A stretch of DNA of 64,000 nucleotides from an uncultured Paracoccaceae bacterium (GTDB taxonomy: Bacteria; Pseudomonadota; Alphaproteobacteria; Rhodobacterales; Rhodobacteraceae). Numbering within the stretch: position 1 is the first letter of the stretch; every line of letters begins with the position of its first letter. A program made the translations under genes and the position numbers. This document shows positions 35,426 through 44,304 of the stretch, piece after piece. The stretch covers positions 558,001-622,000 of the forward strand of contig CANMYO010000001.1 in assembly GCA_947502145.1 (NCBI GenBank), read 5' to 3'. The notes beneath the pieces are model-generated. The model did not search any database, was not told the origin of the DNA, and saw only the letters and a program-made list of their open reading frames with translations.

Positions 35426-37465
35426 TCATGCGTCGTTCAACACATCCAGAAATGCATCCCCGAACCGTTCGGCGTACCGATCCCCGATCAGACGGGTCAG
35501 GGCATCAACGTCAGGGTTGCGCAGTTGCGCGACCTTGGCGAGGATTGCGGCCGAGCAGGTCATCGGCCTGCCAGTGCCATCCTGACCGCGCTGCAATTCG
35601 GCCTGTGCGGCAAGCAGGCGGTCATAGGTCGCCCCCGCGGCCCGTCCGGCAAGTTTGCGACGCTGCGGATGCAGCTGTTGCGCCTCACCCGCGATCACCT
35701 CAAGAAAGGCGTTGCCGTAGCTTTCGAGCTTTTTGGCACCAACACCCCCGACGCGGGCCATTTCGTCAAGCGTGGTGGGGCGGGTTTCGGCCATCTCGAT
35801 CAGGGTTTTGTCATTGAAGATAATATACGCCGGCCCGCCCGCCGCCTCGGCCAAAGCACGGCGCTTTGCCTTGAGCGCAGACAAGAGCGGCGCATCCTCT
35901 TCGCTGACCATCTGGCGCACCTTGGGGCCTGCGGATCTGGCGGCGCGGATGCTGTCGCGGCGCAGGTCAATCGTGGCCTCGCCCCGCAGGATCGGCAGGG
36001 CGTGGTCGGTCATGCGCAATGCACCGTGGCGTTCGGGATCAGGGCGCAGCAGGTCGTGACCCATCATCTGCCGAAAGATCGCCTGCCACTGCGGTTTGGT
36101 ATAGTCCTTGCCTACGCCATAGGTTGGCAGGCTGTCGTGACCGCGCTGGCGGATCTTGTCGGTCTTCGCCCCCAGCAGGATGTCTATCAGATGCCCCGCG
36201 CCGAACCATTCATCGGTGCGCAATGCCGCGGACAGGGCCATGCGCACGGGGGTGGTGCCGTCAAACACCTCGGCCGGTTTGTCGCAAAGATCACAGTGGC
36301 CACAGGGGGCGGGATCTTCGCCAAAGTAGGACAGTAGGTTCTGGCGGCGACAGGTGAGCGCCTCGGCCAGGCCAAGCAGGGCGTTCAGCCGTCCGTGATC
36401 TGCAGTGCGCCGGTCAGCGGGGGCCAGACCCTCGTCGATTTGCTGGCGGCGGAACGCAATGTCCTGCGCGCCAAACAATGTCAGGGTTTCAGCCGGTGCC
36501 CCATCACGCCCGGCGCGGCCGATTTCCTGATAATAGCTTTCGATGGATTTGGGCAGGTCCGCATGTGCAACCCAGCGGATATCAGGTTTATCGACGCCCA
36601 TGCCAAAGGCGACGGTGGCGGTTACGATCAGCCCGTCCTCTTGCTGAAAGCGGCGTTCGACATCGCGGCGGTCCTGGGCCTCCATCCCGCCATGATAGTG
36701 ACAGGCCGTGTGGCCCCCGTCGCGCAGCGCCGCTGCCAGCGTTTCGGTCTTGGCACGGGTGCCGCAATAGACAATGCCCGACTGGCCCTTGCGGGCCGCG
36801 GCAAAGCTGAGGATCTGCTGGCGCGGGCTGTCCTTGGCGGCAAAGGCCAGGTGGATGTTGGGCCGGTCAAAGCCGCGTAAAAAGGTGCTGGGCTGCTGGC
36901 CGTCAAACAGCTTTTCCACGATCTCGTCACGGGTTTCGGCGTCCGCCGTGGCGGTAAAGGCGGCAAGGGGCACATCCAGCGCGCGGCGCAATTCACCAAT
37001 GCGCAGATAATCGGGGCGAAAGTCATGGCCCCATTGGCTGACGCAATGCGCCTCGTCTACCGCGATGAGGGTGACGCCCGCCTCGTGCAGCATGCGCTGG
37101 GTGCCCCCCGAGGCCAGCCGTTCGGGCGCCATATACAGCAGCTTGAGCGTGCCATCGGTCAGCCCGCGCCAGACCTCATCAGTTTCCTCTTCGGTATTGC
37201 CGGATGTGAGCGCGCCCGCCGCAACACCGGCCGCGCGCAGGCCGCGCACCTGATCGCGCATCAGCGCAATCAGCGGCGATATCACCACGGTCACACCGGG
37301 GCGCACCAGTGCAGGCAATTGAAAACACAAGGATTTGCCGCCGCCCGTGGGCATGATCGCAAGGGTGTTTTCACCCTTGATTACCGCATCCACAATCTCG
37401 CCCTGGCCGGGACGGAAAGCATCAAAGCCAAAGATATCCTTTAGCAGCGTGGCAGCGCTTTGCAT
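35426..37465 (-). CDS. recQ: ATP-dependent DNA helicase RecQ
   Basis: A 679-residue 3'-5' DNA helicase acting in recombination and fork repair. Walker A is PTGGGKS (about 44-50). The DEAH-type box is DEAHCVSQWGHDFRPDY. The zinc-binding motif has the four cysteines CRRQNLLSYFGEDPAPCGHCDLC. RQC and C-terminal HRDC domains are present (TLDEMARVGGVGAKKLESYGNAFL). The start at 37465 has AGGACCACC directly upstream; the frame runs open to 37663, beyond the divergent phosphatase start, and that part is not believed. It is divergent from the histidine phosphatase. Confidence 0.96.
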   Translation of the reverse strand: MQSAATLLKDIFGFDAFRPGQGEIVDAVIKGENTLAIMPTGGGKSLCFQLPALVRPGVTVVISPLIALMRDQVRGLRAAGVAAGALTSGNTEEETDEVWRGLTDGTLKLLYMAPERLASGGTQRMLHEAGVTLIAVDEAHCVSQWGHDFRPDYLRIGELRRALDVPLAAFTATADAETRDEIVEKLFDGQQPSTFLRGFDRPNIHLAFAAKDSPRQQILSFAAARKGQSGIVYCGTRAKTETLAAALRDGGHTACHYHGGMEAQDRRDVERRFQQEDGLIVTATVAFGMGVDKPDIRWVAHADLPKSIESYYQEIGRAGRDGAPAETLTLFGAQDIAFRRQQIDEGLAPADRRTADHGRLNALLGLAEALTCRRQNLLSYFGEDPAPCGHCDLCDKPAEVFDGTTPVRMALSAALRTDEWFGAGHLIDILLGAKTDKIRQRGHDSLPTYGVGKDYTKPQWQAIFRQMMGHDLLRPDPERHGALRMTDHALPILRGEATIDLRRDSIRAARSAGPKVRQMVSEEDAPLLSALKAKRRALAEAAGGPAYIIFNDKTLIEMAETRPTTLDEMARVGGVGAKKLESYGNAFLEVIAGEAQQLHPQRRKLAGRAAGATYDRLLAAQAELQRGQDGTGRPMTCSAAILAKVAQLRNPDVDALTRLIGDRYAERFGDAFLDVLNDA

Positions 37466-37636
37466 GGTGGTCCTGTTGTTTTTATCTGCTCTTTGAGGGT
37501 CACAATCGCAGATGAAGAAAGGGTAAACAAGGTTTGAACCCGCCCGCTGGTGCGTGTTTTCGGCGGGACGGTGATCGGGGCGTTGCCTTTGGCCGGATAG
37601 CGTCCTACGCATTTGGTCTGAGCGACGGAGTACAGG

Positions 37637-38281
37637 ATGGGTGAAATCACATTGGTCCGGCATGGGCAGGCCAATTCAGCGGCTGATAATGAGGCGGATT
37701 ATGACCGGCTGACCACGCTCGGCCATACCCAGGCGAAGTGGCTGGGCGAATGGATGGCCGCCCATGACGGCCCGTTTGACGACGTGTTATGCGGCACCCT
37801 GCGCCGCCAACGCGAGACGGCTGCCGGGCTGGGCTATCCTGAAGCACGTCAGGATGAGCGGCTGAACGAAATCACCTACTACGACCTGACCGCAGAGATG
37901 GATGCACTGGGCGAGGTCCAGCGCGGCGGACCCGAGGATTTCGCAGTGCATTTCCCGGCCACGCTTCAGGCGTGGCAGGACGGGCGGATCAAGGGCACAG
38001 AGACGTTTGTCCAGTTCACCGAGCGGGTGCAGGCGGTGCTGGACATGGCGGCGCAACCGGGGCGGCGGGTCTTGTGTGTCACTTCTGGCGGGATTATCGC
38101 GCGCGCCGTGTCACATCTGCTGGGGCTGGATATCCCGCGTATGGCGCAGATCGCGCTGCCGATCCTGAATACAAGTGTGCATCGCATTCATGTCACCCCG
38201 CATGGGCCGATACTGGCCACTTTCAACGCCGCACCGCATCTTGATCACGCAGATCGGCTGGCGGCACGCACCAACTATTGA
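37637..38281 (+). CDS. Histidine phosphatase family protein
   Basis: A 214-residue phosphoglycerate-mutase-like protein. ITLVRHGQANSAADNEADYDRLTTLGHTQAKWLGEWM has the catalytic RHG near the N-terminus, and CVTSGGIIARAVSHLLGLD replaces the usual SHG-type second motif with SGG. This suggests a specialised or altered phosphatase. GGAGTACAGG precedes the ATG. It is probably the first gene of a four-gene run (phosphatase, GST, saccharopine-dehydrogenase-like, GST) with short spacings. Confidence 0.87.
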   Translation: MGEITLVRHGQANSAADNEADYDRLTTLGHTQAKWLGEWMAAHDGPFDDVLCGTLRRQRETAAGLGYPEARQDERLNEITYYDLTAEMDALGEVQRGGPEDFAVHFPATLQAWQDGRIKGTETFVQFTERVQAVLDMAAQPGRRVLCVTSGGIIARAVSHLLGLDIPRMAQIALPILNTSVHRIHVTPHGPILATFNAAPHLDHADRLAARTNY

Positions 38282-38298
38282 CCCCACAGGAGGACCCC

Positions 38299-38901
38299 AT
38301 GTTTACGTTGCACTATTCGCCCGGAACGATCTCGATCGCGGTGGCCATCGGCATGCAGGAAGTCGGGGCCGCCTATGAGGCCGTCAAGGTTGATTTCAAA
38401 GCCGGCGATCAGCAAAGCGCGGACTATCTGGCCAAGAATCCCAAGGGCCGTGTGCCGTTGCTGGAAACGCCGGACGGGCTGATGACCGAGACCGGGGCCT
38501 TGCTGGAATATGTCGCGCCCGGACTGGTGCCGGAGGGTGCCGCGGAACAGGCCCGGATGCGCGAACTGATGTATTATCTGGCGGCGACCATGCATGTCGC
38601 CCATGCCCACAAGATGCGCGGCGCCCGCTGGGCGGATGCGGAAGCCTCGCTTGCGGACATGAAGCGCAAGGTGCCCGAAACCATAGCCGCAAGCTGCGCC
38701 TATCTGGAAGAGACGCTGGCGCTGTCCCCCTTCGCGATGGGCGCGGCGCTGACCTGTGCGGACCCCTATTTGTTCATGCTGCTGCATTGGGTGCCGGGGG
38801 ATGGCGTTGCGTTGGAGAACTATCCGAAGCTGGCAGAATTTTATGCGATGATGCAGGATCGCGAGAGTATCAAGGCGGTGACCAAAAAGGGGATGTTATG
38901 A
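38299..38901 (+). CDS. Glutathione S-transferase family protein
   Basis: A 200-residue cytosolic GST. The thioredoxin-fold N-terminal domain begins MFTLHYSPGTISIAVAIGMQEVG and contains NPKGRVPLLETPDG with the cis-Pro and glutathione-binding ET. The C-terminal domain is helical. The ATG at 38299 has AGGAGG 5 bases upstream. Its stop overlaps the start of the next gene (ATGA), so the two are translationally coupled. Substrate unknown. Confidence 0.9.
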   Translation: MFTLHYSPGTISIAVAIGMQEVGAAYEAVKVDFKAGDQQSADYLAKNPKGRVPLLETPDGLMTETGALLEYVAPGLVPEGAAEQARMRELMYYLAATMHVAHAHKMRGARWADAEASLADMKRKVPETIAASCAYLEETLALSPFAMGAALTCADPYLFMLLHWVPGDGVALENYPKLAEFYAMMQDRESIKAVTKKGML

Positions 38902-39947
38902 CCCATGTCTGGCTGCGCGCAGAGCCGCGCGACAATGAACAACGGGTTGGCCTGACCCCGGAGGGCGCAGCGGCGCTGATCGCCAGGGGCATGCAGGTCA
39001 CCGTCGAAGAAAGCCGCCAGCGCTGTCTGCCGCTGGCCGATTATCTGGACGTCGGCTGCACGGCCGCACCCGAGGGGACCTGGGTGGATGCGCCGGATCA
39101 GGCGATTATCTTTGGTCTCAAGGAATTGCCGGATGACGACACGCCGCTGCGTCATCGGCACATCATGTTTGGCCATGCCTACAAGGGCCAGCCAAGTGGC
39201 CAGGTGCTGCTGGCGCGGTTTGGCGCGGGCGGTGGCACGCTTTTTGATCTGGAGTACCTGCTGGATGACGACGACCGCCGGGTCGCCGCCTTTGGCTATT
39301 GGGCGGGATTTGCCGGGGCCGCCGTGGCGCTGCGCTGCTGGATTGCGCAGCAGCATGGCGGGATTGCCGGGCCGGTGCATCCTTACCTGAGTGCGGGGCA
39401 TATGACGGCCGATCTGCAACATGCCATGTCGCGTCTTGACGGCGCACGCCCCAGCGCCCTGATCATCGGCGCAAAGGGGCGCGTCGGGACCGGCGTGGCC
39501 GACCTTTGCCGCGAATTGGCGCTGGAGACAACGCTGTGGGACATGGACGAGACGGCGCATGGCGGCCCCTTCCCCGAGGTGCTGCAACACGTCCTGTTCT
39601 TCAACTGCATTCTGGCCCGGCCCGGCACCCCGGTCTTTGTGCCGGAGAACGCAGGCCAGATGGACCGGGCGTTGCGGGTGATTGGTGATATCGCTTGCGA
39701 TCCCGACAGCGACTTTTCCCCGATCAAGGTCTATGACCGCGCAACGGATTGGCAAAGCCCGGCGCTGCGGGTCTACGATCACCCGCCGCTGGATGTGACG
39801 GCAATTGACAACCTGCCATCCATGCTGCCGGTTGAAAGTTCAAAGGATTTTGCTGACCAGTTGCTACCGTCCCTGTTGACGCTGGATGATCTTGACGCGG
39901 GCGTCTGGGGCCGCGCCAAGGCGACATTTGATGCGGCGATGGCCTGA
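38898..39947 (+). CDS. Saccharopine dehydrogenase-like (LYS1 family) protein
   Basis: A 349-residue protein resembling NAD-dependent saccharopine dehydrogenase (L-lysine forming). The AlaDh/PNT-like N-terminal domain has VWLRAEPRDNEQRVGLTPEGAAALI. The nucleotide-binding loop is LIIGAKGRVGTGVADLC. The C-terminal VTAIDNLPSMLPVESSKDFA is typical of the family. Bacteria make lysine by the DAP route (dapE is present here), so this enzyme more likely takes part in lysine degradation or an amine-acid reaction. It overlaps the stop of the GST before it, and its TGA shares bases with the ATG of the next GST. Confidence 0.85.
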   Translation: MTHVWLRAEPRDNEQRVGLTPEGAAALIARGMQVTVEESRQRCLPLADYLDVGCTAAPEGTWVDAPDQAIIFGLKELPDDDTPLRHRHIMFGHAYKGQPSGQVLLARFGAGGGTLFDLEYLLDDDDRRVAAFGYWAGFAGAAVALRCWIAQQHGGIAGPVHPYLSAGHMTADLQHAMSRLDGARPSALIIGAKGRVGTGVADLCRELALETTLWDMDETAHGGPFPEVLQHVLFFNCILARPGTPVFVPENAGQMDRALRVIGDIACDPDSDFSPIKVYDRATDWQSPALRVYDHPPLDVTAIDNLPSMLPVESSKDFADQLLPSLLTLDDLDAGVWGRAKATFDAAMA

Positions 39948-40876
39948 TGGGCTATATGGTGGATGGCGTTTACCACATCGGGGATGATGTGACGCAGACG
40001 CTGCCTTCGGGCGAATGGGAGCGTTCACGTTCGACCGTGCGCAACTGGCTGGGGCAGGATGGGTTTGACCCGGAACCGGGGCGTTACCACCTTTATGCCG
40101 CCTGGAACTGCCCCTGGGCCCATCGGGTTCTGCTGGCGCGCGCCCTGCTGGGGTTGGAGGATGCGATCAGCGTCGCCTATGCCCGGCCCAACCGCACCGA
40201 GATGGGCTGGGTCTATGACAATGACGGGCCTTACGCGGACCCGCTGATGGGGGTTGCAAACCTGCCAGAGGTCTATGCCGCCGACCCCATCGGTTACACT
40301 GGGCGGCTGACCGTGCCAGTGCTGTGGGACAGGACACAAGCGCGGATGGTCAGCAATGAAAGTGCCGATATTCTGCGGATGCTGGCGGCCTTCGGGCGCG
40401 GCGCTGACCTTTACCCGACGGATTTGGCGCAGAAGATCGACGACTGGAACGCGCTGATTTACGCCCGGGTGAACAACGGGGTCTACCGCGCCGGGTTTGC
40501 ATCAACGCAGAACGCCTATGCCGCGGCTGCGACTGAGGTATTTGACACGCTGGATCAGATCGAAGCGCATCTGGCCACGCATCGCTGGTTGTGCGGAGAC
40601 CATTTCACCGAGGCCGATCTGCGCCTGTTCCCGACACTGGCGCGGTTTGATGTGGCCTATCATTACGCGTTTCGCTGCAACCTGCGGCGGCTGATGGATT
40701 ACCCGCGTCTGTGGGCCTATGCACGCGAGATCTACCAGATGCCGGGCGTCGCCGAGACCGTGCGGTTCGACATTTACAAGAAGGGCTACTTCAGCGCTTC
40801 GGAAAAGCGCAATCCGCTGGGCATCATACCGATTGGCCCGGCGATCAACTGGGACGTGCCCCACGGGCGCGATTAG
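39947..40876 (+). CDS. Glutathionyl-hydroquinone reductase-like (xi-class) GST
   Basis: A 309-residue omega/xi-type GST. The catalytic motif AAWNCPWAHRVLLARAL contains the redox Cys. YARPNRTEMGWVYDNDGPYADPLMG and the C-terminal YHYAFRCNLRRLMDYPRLWAYAREIYQMPGVAET match the ECM4/YqjG family, which reduces glutathionyl-hydroquinones. The start shares a TGATG with the previous stop. It is last in the four-gene run; its distinct class from the GST at 38299 argues against recent duplication. Confidence 0.92.
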   Translation: MGYMVDGVYHIGDDVTQTLPSGEWERSRSTVRNWLGQDGFDPEPGRYHLYAAWNCPWAHRVLLARALLGLEDAISVAYARPNRTEMGWVYDNDGPYADPLMGVANLPEVYAADPIGYTGRLTVPVLWDRTQARMVSNESADILRMLAAFGRGADLYPTDLAQKIDDWNALIYARVNNGVYRAGFASTQNAYAAAATEVFDTLDQIEAHLATHRWLCGDHFTEADLRLFPTLARFDVAYHYAFRCNLRRLMDYPRLWAYAREIYQMPGVAETVRFDIYKKGYFSASEKRNPLGIIPIGPAINWDVPHGRD

Positions 40877-40957
40877 GGCGCAACGCCTGATCCGGAACGG
40901 CCTGCGCCCTGTTGTGCCTGCCCGATCCCGGGCAGGCGGTGTTGACGGGCTGTCGCG

Positions 40958-41371
40958 TCAGTCCTTGTGCGCGTCGTTGCGCATCCGGGCAAGGTGGTCA
41001 TCCCAACCCTTGTCAAGCGCAAGCGTGAGGCCAAAGGCCTCTGCCCCCTGTGGCAGACCTTCGTGGCGCAGGGAAAGCTCGGTGCCGCCCGCGACCTCGG
41101 TCAGGGCCCATTTCACCGTGCTGGTCGCCTCGCCCATCGGCGCGATCGTGAAGGTATATTCAAGCCGTTTGAAGGGGTCCGCGACAAGCACTTCGCCCCA
41201 CATCAGTTTGTCACCCGATTGCGCGCCGAACATTTCATAGCTGCCTTCGGTTAGCGGCGCAGGCGGCTTGTGAAACCAGATCGCCAGCTTTTCGGGGTCG
41301 GTGAGATAGGCCCAGACCTGTTCCGGGGTGGCCCGCAGGTAAATGGTCTTGCGCAGGATCGTGTCAGTCAT
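40958..41371 (-). CDS. SRPBCC (AHSA1-like) domain protein
   Basis: A 137-residue START/AHSA1-like protein: ILRKTIYLRATPEQVWAYLTDPEKLAIWF is the standard N-terminus, with TSTVKWALTEVAGGTELSLRHEGLP downstream. Proteins of this type bind small hydrophobic ligands; the pairing with an ArsR regulator is common and suggests an autoregulated unit. Its start overlaps the arsR stop (41368-41371, ATGA). Confidence 0.9.
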   Translation of the reverse strand: MTDTILRKTIYLRATPEQVWAYLTDPEKLAIWFHKPPAPLTEGSYEMFGAQSGDKLMWGEVLVADPFKRLEYTFTIAPMGEATSTVKWALTEVAGGTELSLRHEGLPQGAEAFGLTLALDKGWDDHLARMRNDAHKD

Positions 41372-41688
41372 TGGGTGTCCTTTTCGATTTCAGATTTGAG
41401 CGTGGCCAACCGGTCATCCCAGAAGGCATCAAAGTAGCGGAGCCAGTCGACGACACGTTTCATGCCGCTGGCGTTAATCGCGTTGACCCGGGCGCGACCG
41501 CTGGTCCGGGTGGTGATCAGGTCGCCTTCGTGCAGGATTGTCAGATGTTTTTTCACCGCCGCGCGGGTGATCTGAAAATTCTCTGCCACTTCAGCGATGG
41601 TCATGTCGCCCTGCGCGAGAAGGCCAAGAATGTCGCGGCGGGTCGGGTCCGCCAGCGCGCGAAAGCTGAGCTGGGTGGCGTCGGTCAT
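41368..41688 (-). CDS. ArsR-family transcriptional regulator
   Basis: A 106-residue winged-helix regulator. LSFRALADPTRRDILGLLAQGDMTIAEVAENFQITRAAVKKHLTILHEGDLI is a clear ArsR DNA-binding domain. The metal-sensing CxC motif is absent, so it senses something other than classic metals, probably through the partner SRPBCC protein or directly. The ATG at 41688 is chosen because it places the palindromic operator upstream; the frame stays open further but would read through the operator. It has a weak ribosome-binding site of its own and may be coupled to a short leader ORF. Confidence 0.9.
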   Translation of the reverse strand: MTDATQLSFRALADPTRRDILGLLAQGDMTIAEVAENFQITRAAVKKHLTILHEGDLITTRTSGRARVNAINASGMKRVVDWLRYFDAFWDDRLATLKSEIEKDTQ

Positions 41689-41729
41689 GACGTCACTGGC
41701 CGGGGGGCAGTGATGGCGGGGTGATTCAT
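41685..41729 (-). CDS. Possible 14-codon leader peptide of arsR
   Basis: An ATG at 41729 preceded by AGAGGA starts a 14-residue ORF (MNHPAITAPRPVTS) whose TGA overlaps the arsR ATG (ATGA at 41685-41688). It has a strong ribosome-binding site where arsR lacks one. It may couple arsR translation to upstream ribosomes. Chance cannot be excluded. Confidence 0.35.
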   Translation of the reverse strand: MNHPAITAPRPVTS

Positions 41730-41743
41730 CGGATCCTCTTTTT

Positions 41744-41795
41744 CGTGATACCTTTTGGTATCTCCTGTATGTAATACCAAAAGGTATCACGTCAA
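41744..41795 (-). promoter_or_regulatory. arsR promoter with paired palindromic operators
   Basis: A perfect 18-bp inverted repeat (CGTGATACCTTTTGGTAT at 41744-41761 and its complement at 41774-41791) with a 12-base spacer. Each arm contains ATACC-N4-GGTAT, itself a palindrome. On the minus strand a -35 TTGACG (41790-41795), a 16-base spacer that is one operator, and a -10 TACATA (41768-41773) form a promoter; the second operator lies just downstream. This is a good layout for ArsR autorepression. Confidence 0.8.
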
Positions 41796-41930
41796 GCGTT
41801 TTATGGGAGTCCGTACTGCGGGGGGCTGAAAAGCCTGTGCCGGTGGTCTGGGAGATCTGGCATGGCAGCACGTCCGACACACCGGTATTACCGGCACGAC
41901 CCGCGCAGGTTCGGGCCTATGGGACCGGGT

Positions 41931-42392
41931 TCATATCCACCGGCGGACACGTTTCATGTAAGCGGTATAGGATGCGCCGAAGGCATCGGTCAGCTTGCGT
42001 TCTTCCAGTTGGATAACGCAGCGCGTTGTGACGATGACTGCGATCAGGCCGGTTGCGACAATCCAGATGTTATCGAGCAGGATCGCAAAGCCGAGTTGGA
42101 TAAGCGCCAGTCCGAGATACCCTGGATTTCGAGAGCGGCGATATATACCGGATGTCACCAGTGCGGTTGAAACGTCAAAGGGGTCATAGGTTGTTCCTGC
42201 CGCTTGAATGTCGCGAATGGACTGCCGGATCACCAGAATGCCCGCTAGGACCAGCGGCGGGCCAAGGGTGGCCTGGATCGGCCATGCAAGGACCGGCCAG
42301 GGAAACAACAGGCCCAGCCCGATGCCCAGAAGCAAGGCCACGGTGAATATCGTCGGCGGGGTGGCAAACGGTTTTTGAAAGTCCTGGTTCAT
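41931..42392 (-). CDS. Isoprenylcysteine carboxyl methyltransferase-like integral membrane protein
   Basis: A 153-residue membrane protein with hydrophobic helices (TIFTVALLLGIGLGLLFPWPVLAW, LGPPLVLAGILVI, IWIVATGLIAVIV). The C-terminal TSGIYRRSRNPGYLGLALIQLG is the ICMT/NnrU-like motif with conserved R-NP-Y, and the end has ERKLTDAFGASYTAYMKRVRRWI. It is of the phospholipid or isoprenoid methyltransferase group. The ATG at 42392 is supported by position; a farther start at 42434 is less likely. Confidence 0.85.
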   Translation of the reverse strand: MNQDFQKPFATPPTIFTVALLLGIGLGLLFPWPVLAWPIQATLGPPLVLAGILVIRQSIRDIQAAGTTYDPFDVSTALVTSGIYRRSRNPGYLGLALIQLGFAILLDNIWIVATGLIAVIVTTRCVIQLEERKLTDAFGASYTAYMKRVRRWI

Positions 42393-42540
42393 CTTCTTGG
42401 CCCCTGAGCGAATGGATGTGGCACCTGATTGCAAAGTGTCCCGCGCGGCCGATGATTAATCAAGTTGCATCGTCTGTAGCCGCCGGATCGCGGGATGGGC
42501 GGGGAACCCGGTGTCGTGAATCGGCAGAGGCTGCGGTCAG

Positions 42541-42936
42541 TCAGTTCAGTTGGTCGCGTGCCTTTAACCGGCTGAACGTCACCGGGGTCATGCCGAGGAA
42601 CGACGCAATTGCGCGATGGGCAAAGAGACCTTCGATATCGGGATACCATGTGTGGAACCGCGCAAGGCGGTCTGCGCTGTTCAGCGCGGCAAGTCTGACC
42701 GAGGCGGCGGTATCGGTCGTTTGCGCGCTGGCGCTGCTGACGGTGTGGCGCATCATAAGGGCGCGGTACCAGCCGCGTTTGCGTTCCCCGGCCAGAAAAT
42801 CATAGCTACGCCCGATCCGGCGGCGTGGCATGGCGGCGCGGTGGGCCACAAGCCTGATCGGGAGAGACGACGCGTCCAGATCAGGCAGAACGCAAATGAC
42901 GCCCGGTGCAGGGTTCCTGTTTTGGGTGTCCGTCAT
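42541..42936 (-). pseudogene. Truncated Crp/Fnr-family regulator
   Basis: The last 45 residues (NSADRLARFHTWYPDIEG then AIASFLGMTPVTFSRLKA) match the HTH segment of Crp/Fnr regulators, and the preceding SYDFLAGERKRGWYRAL resembles the long dimerisation helix. The cyclic-nucleotide-binding N-terminal beta-roll cannot be recognised upstream in this or another frame. The gene therefore looks truncated or decayed. The frame runs on upstream to 43122 without resembling any protein. It is divergent from the MDR gene at 43292. A short but functional protein is possible. Confidence 0.45.
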
Positions 42937-43291
42937 GCCAAGAGCAATGCCCTGTCTGACCACACCCCGGGCATCGCGGCCCCCGCCCTGTACCAGAGAC
43001 CTGTCCGAGACAACTTTGATGCGTCCGCCATCGGCGTTTGTCATGCGCGTGTTCCGGGCACGCAATTGCCGTGCCTGCTGGGTTGGGGCTTGTCCATCGG
43101 GGCCTTTGACGATCTTGTGCAAGGTGTTGTGAAGCTGACATTCACCAAGCTTGCCCTGCTTGATATCAGTGTTATCGGGCTGCTTGTCATCGTGACCATT
43201 TCAGACGTCAGCTTTGGCCCTTGGCGGCTGATCCGGGACGGACGCACCGTTTTCAGTCACGTCGCTACGGGCAACGCGACCAAAGGAGAGA

Positions 43292-44287
43292 ATGATGTTT
43301 GCATATTCCTATTCCCGGTACGGTGGCCCGGAGGTCCTGACCAAGGTCACGCTGCCAACCCCTGCTCCGGGCCCGAATGAGGTGCTGATCAGGATTGTCG
43401 CAACCACTGTCAGCGCCGGGGATTGGCGGGCGCGCAGCCTGACAATGCCAAAAGGTCTGGGGCTGATGGGACGGCTGGTGTTCGGCATTTCAGGTCCGCG
43501 CAAGCCGGTTCTGGGCACCGAACTTTCGGGCGTGATCGACAGCGTCGGGGCGGGTGTGACCATGTTCAAACCCGGGCAGGCTGTTGTCGCTTTTCCCGGC
43601 GTGGCATTTGGCGGCCATGCGGAATACATCGCGATGCCCGCTGATGGAAAACTGGCCCTGAAACCGGACAACCTGAGCTTTGAAATGGCGGCGGCGCTGC
43701 CGTTTGGCGGGACAACGGCCTATGACTTTCTGGTGAACAAGGCCCCCTTGCAAGCGGGCGAGACGGTGCTCATCAATGGCGCGTCAGGCGCAGTCGGAAC
43801 GGCCTGCGTGCAAATCGCAAAGCATCTGGGGGCCGAGGTGACAGCCGTGTGCAGCGGCAAGAACGCCGCGATGGTTTCGGCGCTGGGGGCGGACCGGGTG
43901 ATCGACTACACGGTGCAGGATTTTGCCGCCGGGGACGTCCAGTATGACATGGTGGTTGATGCGGTGGGCACCGCCCCTTTTGCACGGGTCAACACGGCGC
44001 TGCGCCCCGGCGGGCGGATGGTACTGATCGCGGGGGAGACCTCTGACATGTTGTTTGGCGCGCTCAAGGCCCGCATGAAGGGCAAACGCCTGATTGGCGG
44101 CGTTGCCAAGGAAAGCCGCGCGCTGTTGCAGGCCGTGGTTGATCTGGCCGCAGCCGGCCATCTGACCCCGGTGATTGACAAGGTCTACCCTTTTGAGGAC
44201 ATGCAAGCCGCCCATCGACATGTCGATGGCGGACATAAGAAGGGGAATGTTGTGGTGCTGGTTGACCCCAACAAGGGGGCGCAGTGA
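43292..44287 (+). CDS. NAD(P)-dependent MDR-family oxidoreductase
   Basis: A 331-residue medium-chain dehydrogenase/reductase. The start FAYSYSRYGGPEVLTKVTLP, GTELSGVIDSVGAGVTMFKPGQ, and the Rossmann motif INGASGAVGTACVQIAKHLGAEVT (about 150-173) identify it. No zinc cysteines are apparent, so it is in the quinone oxidoreductase-like branch. AAAGGAGAG precedes the two possible ATGs at 43292 and 43295. It is followed by a bidirectional terminator facing the ribosomal cluster. Confidence 0.9.
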   Translation: MMFAYSYSRYGGPEVLTKVTLPTPAPGPNEVLIRIVATTVSAGDWRARSLTMPKGLGLMGRLVFGISGPRKPVLGTELSGVIDSVGAGVTMFKPGQAVVAFPGVAFGGHAEYIAMPADGKLALKPDNLSFEMAAALPFGGTTAYDFLVNKAPLQAGETVLINGASGAVGTACVQIAKHLGAEVTAVCSGKNAAMVSALGADRVIDYTVQDFAAGDVQYDMVVDAVGTAPFARVNTALRPGGRMVLIAGETSDMLFGALKARMKGKRLIGGVAKESRALLQAVVDLAAAGHLTPVIDKVYPFEDMQAAHRHVDGGHKKGNVVVLVDPNKGAQ

Positions 44288-44304
44288 TCAGCGATATACG
44301 CAAA

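Noticed and set aside
37466-37663. Upstream extension of recQ to 37663
   Set aside because: The extension overlaps the divergent phosphatase start, lacks similarity to RecQ, and the ATG at 37465 has a good ribosome-binding site.
42616-43380. Plus-strand frame with a hydrophobic stretch near 43140-43210
   Set aside because: It overlaps the Crp/Fnr remnant and the start of the MDR gene. The hydrophobic stretch alone (LLDISVIGLLVIVTI) is not enough to support a gene.
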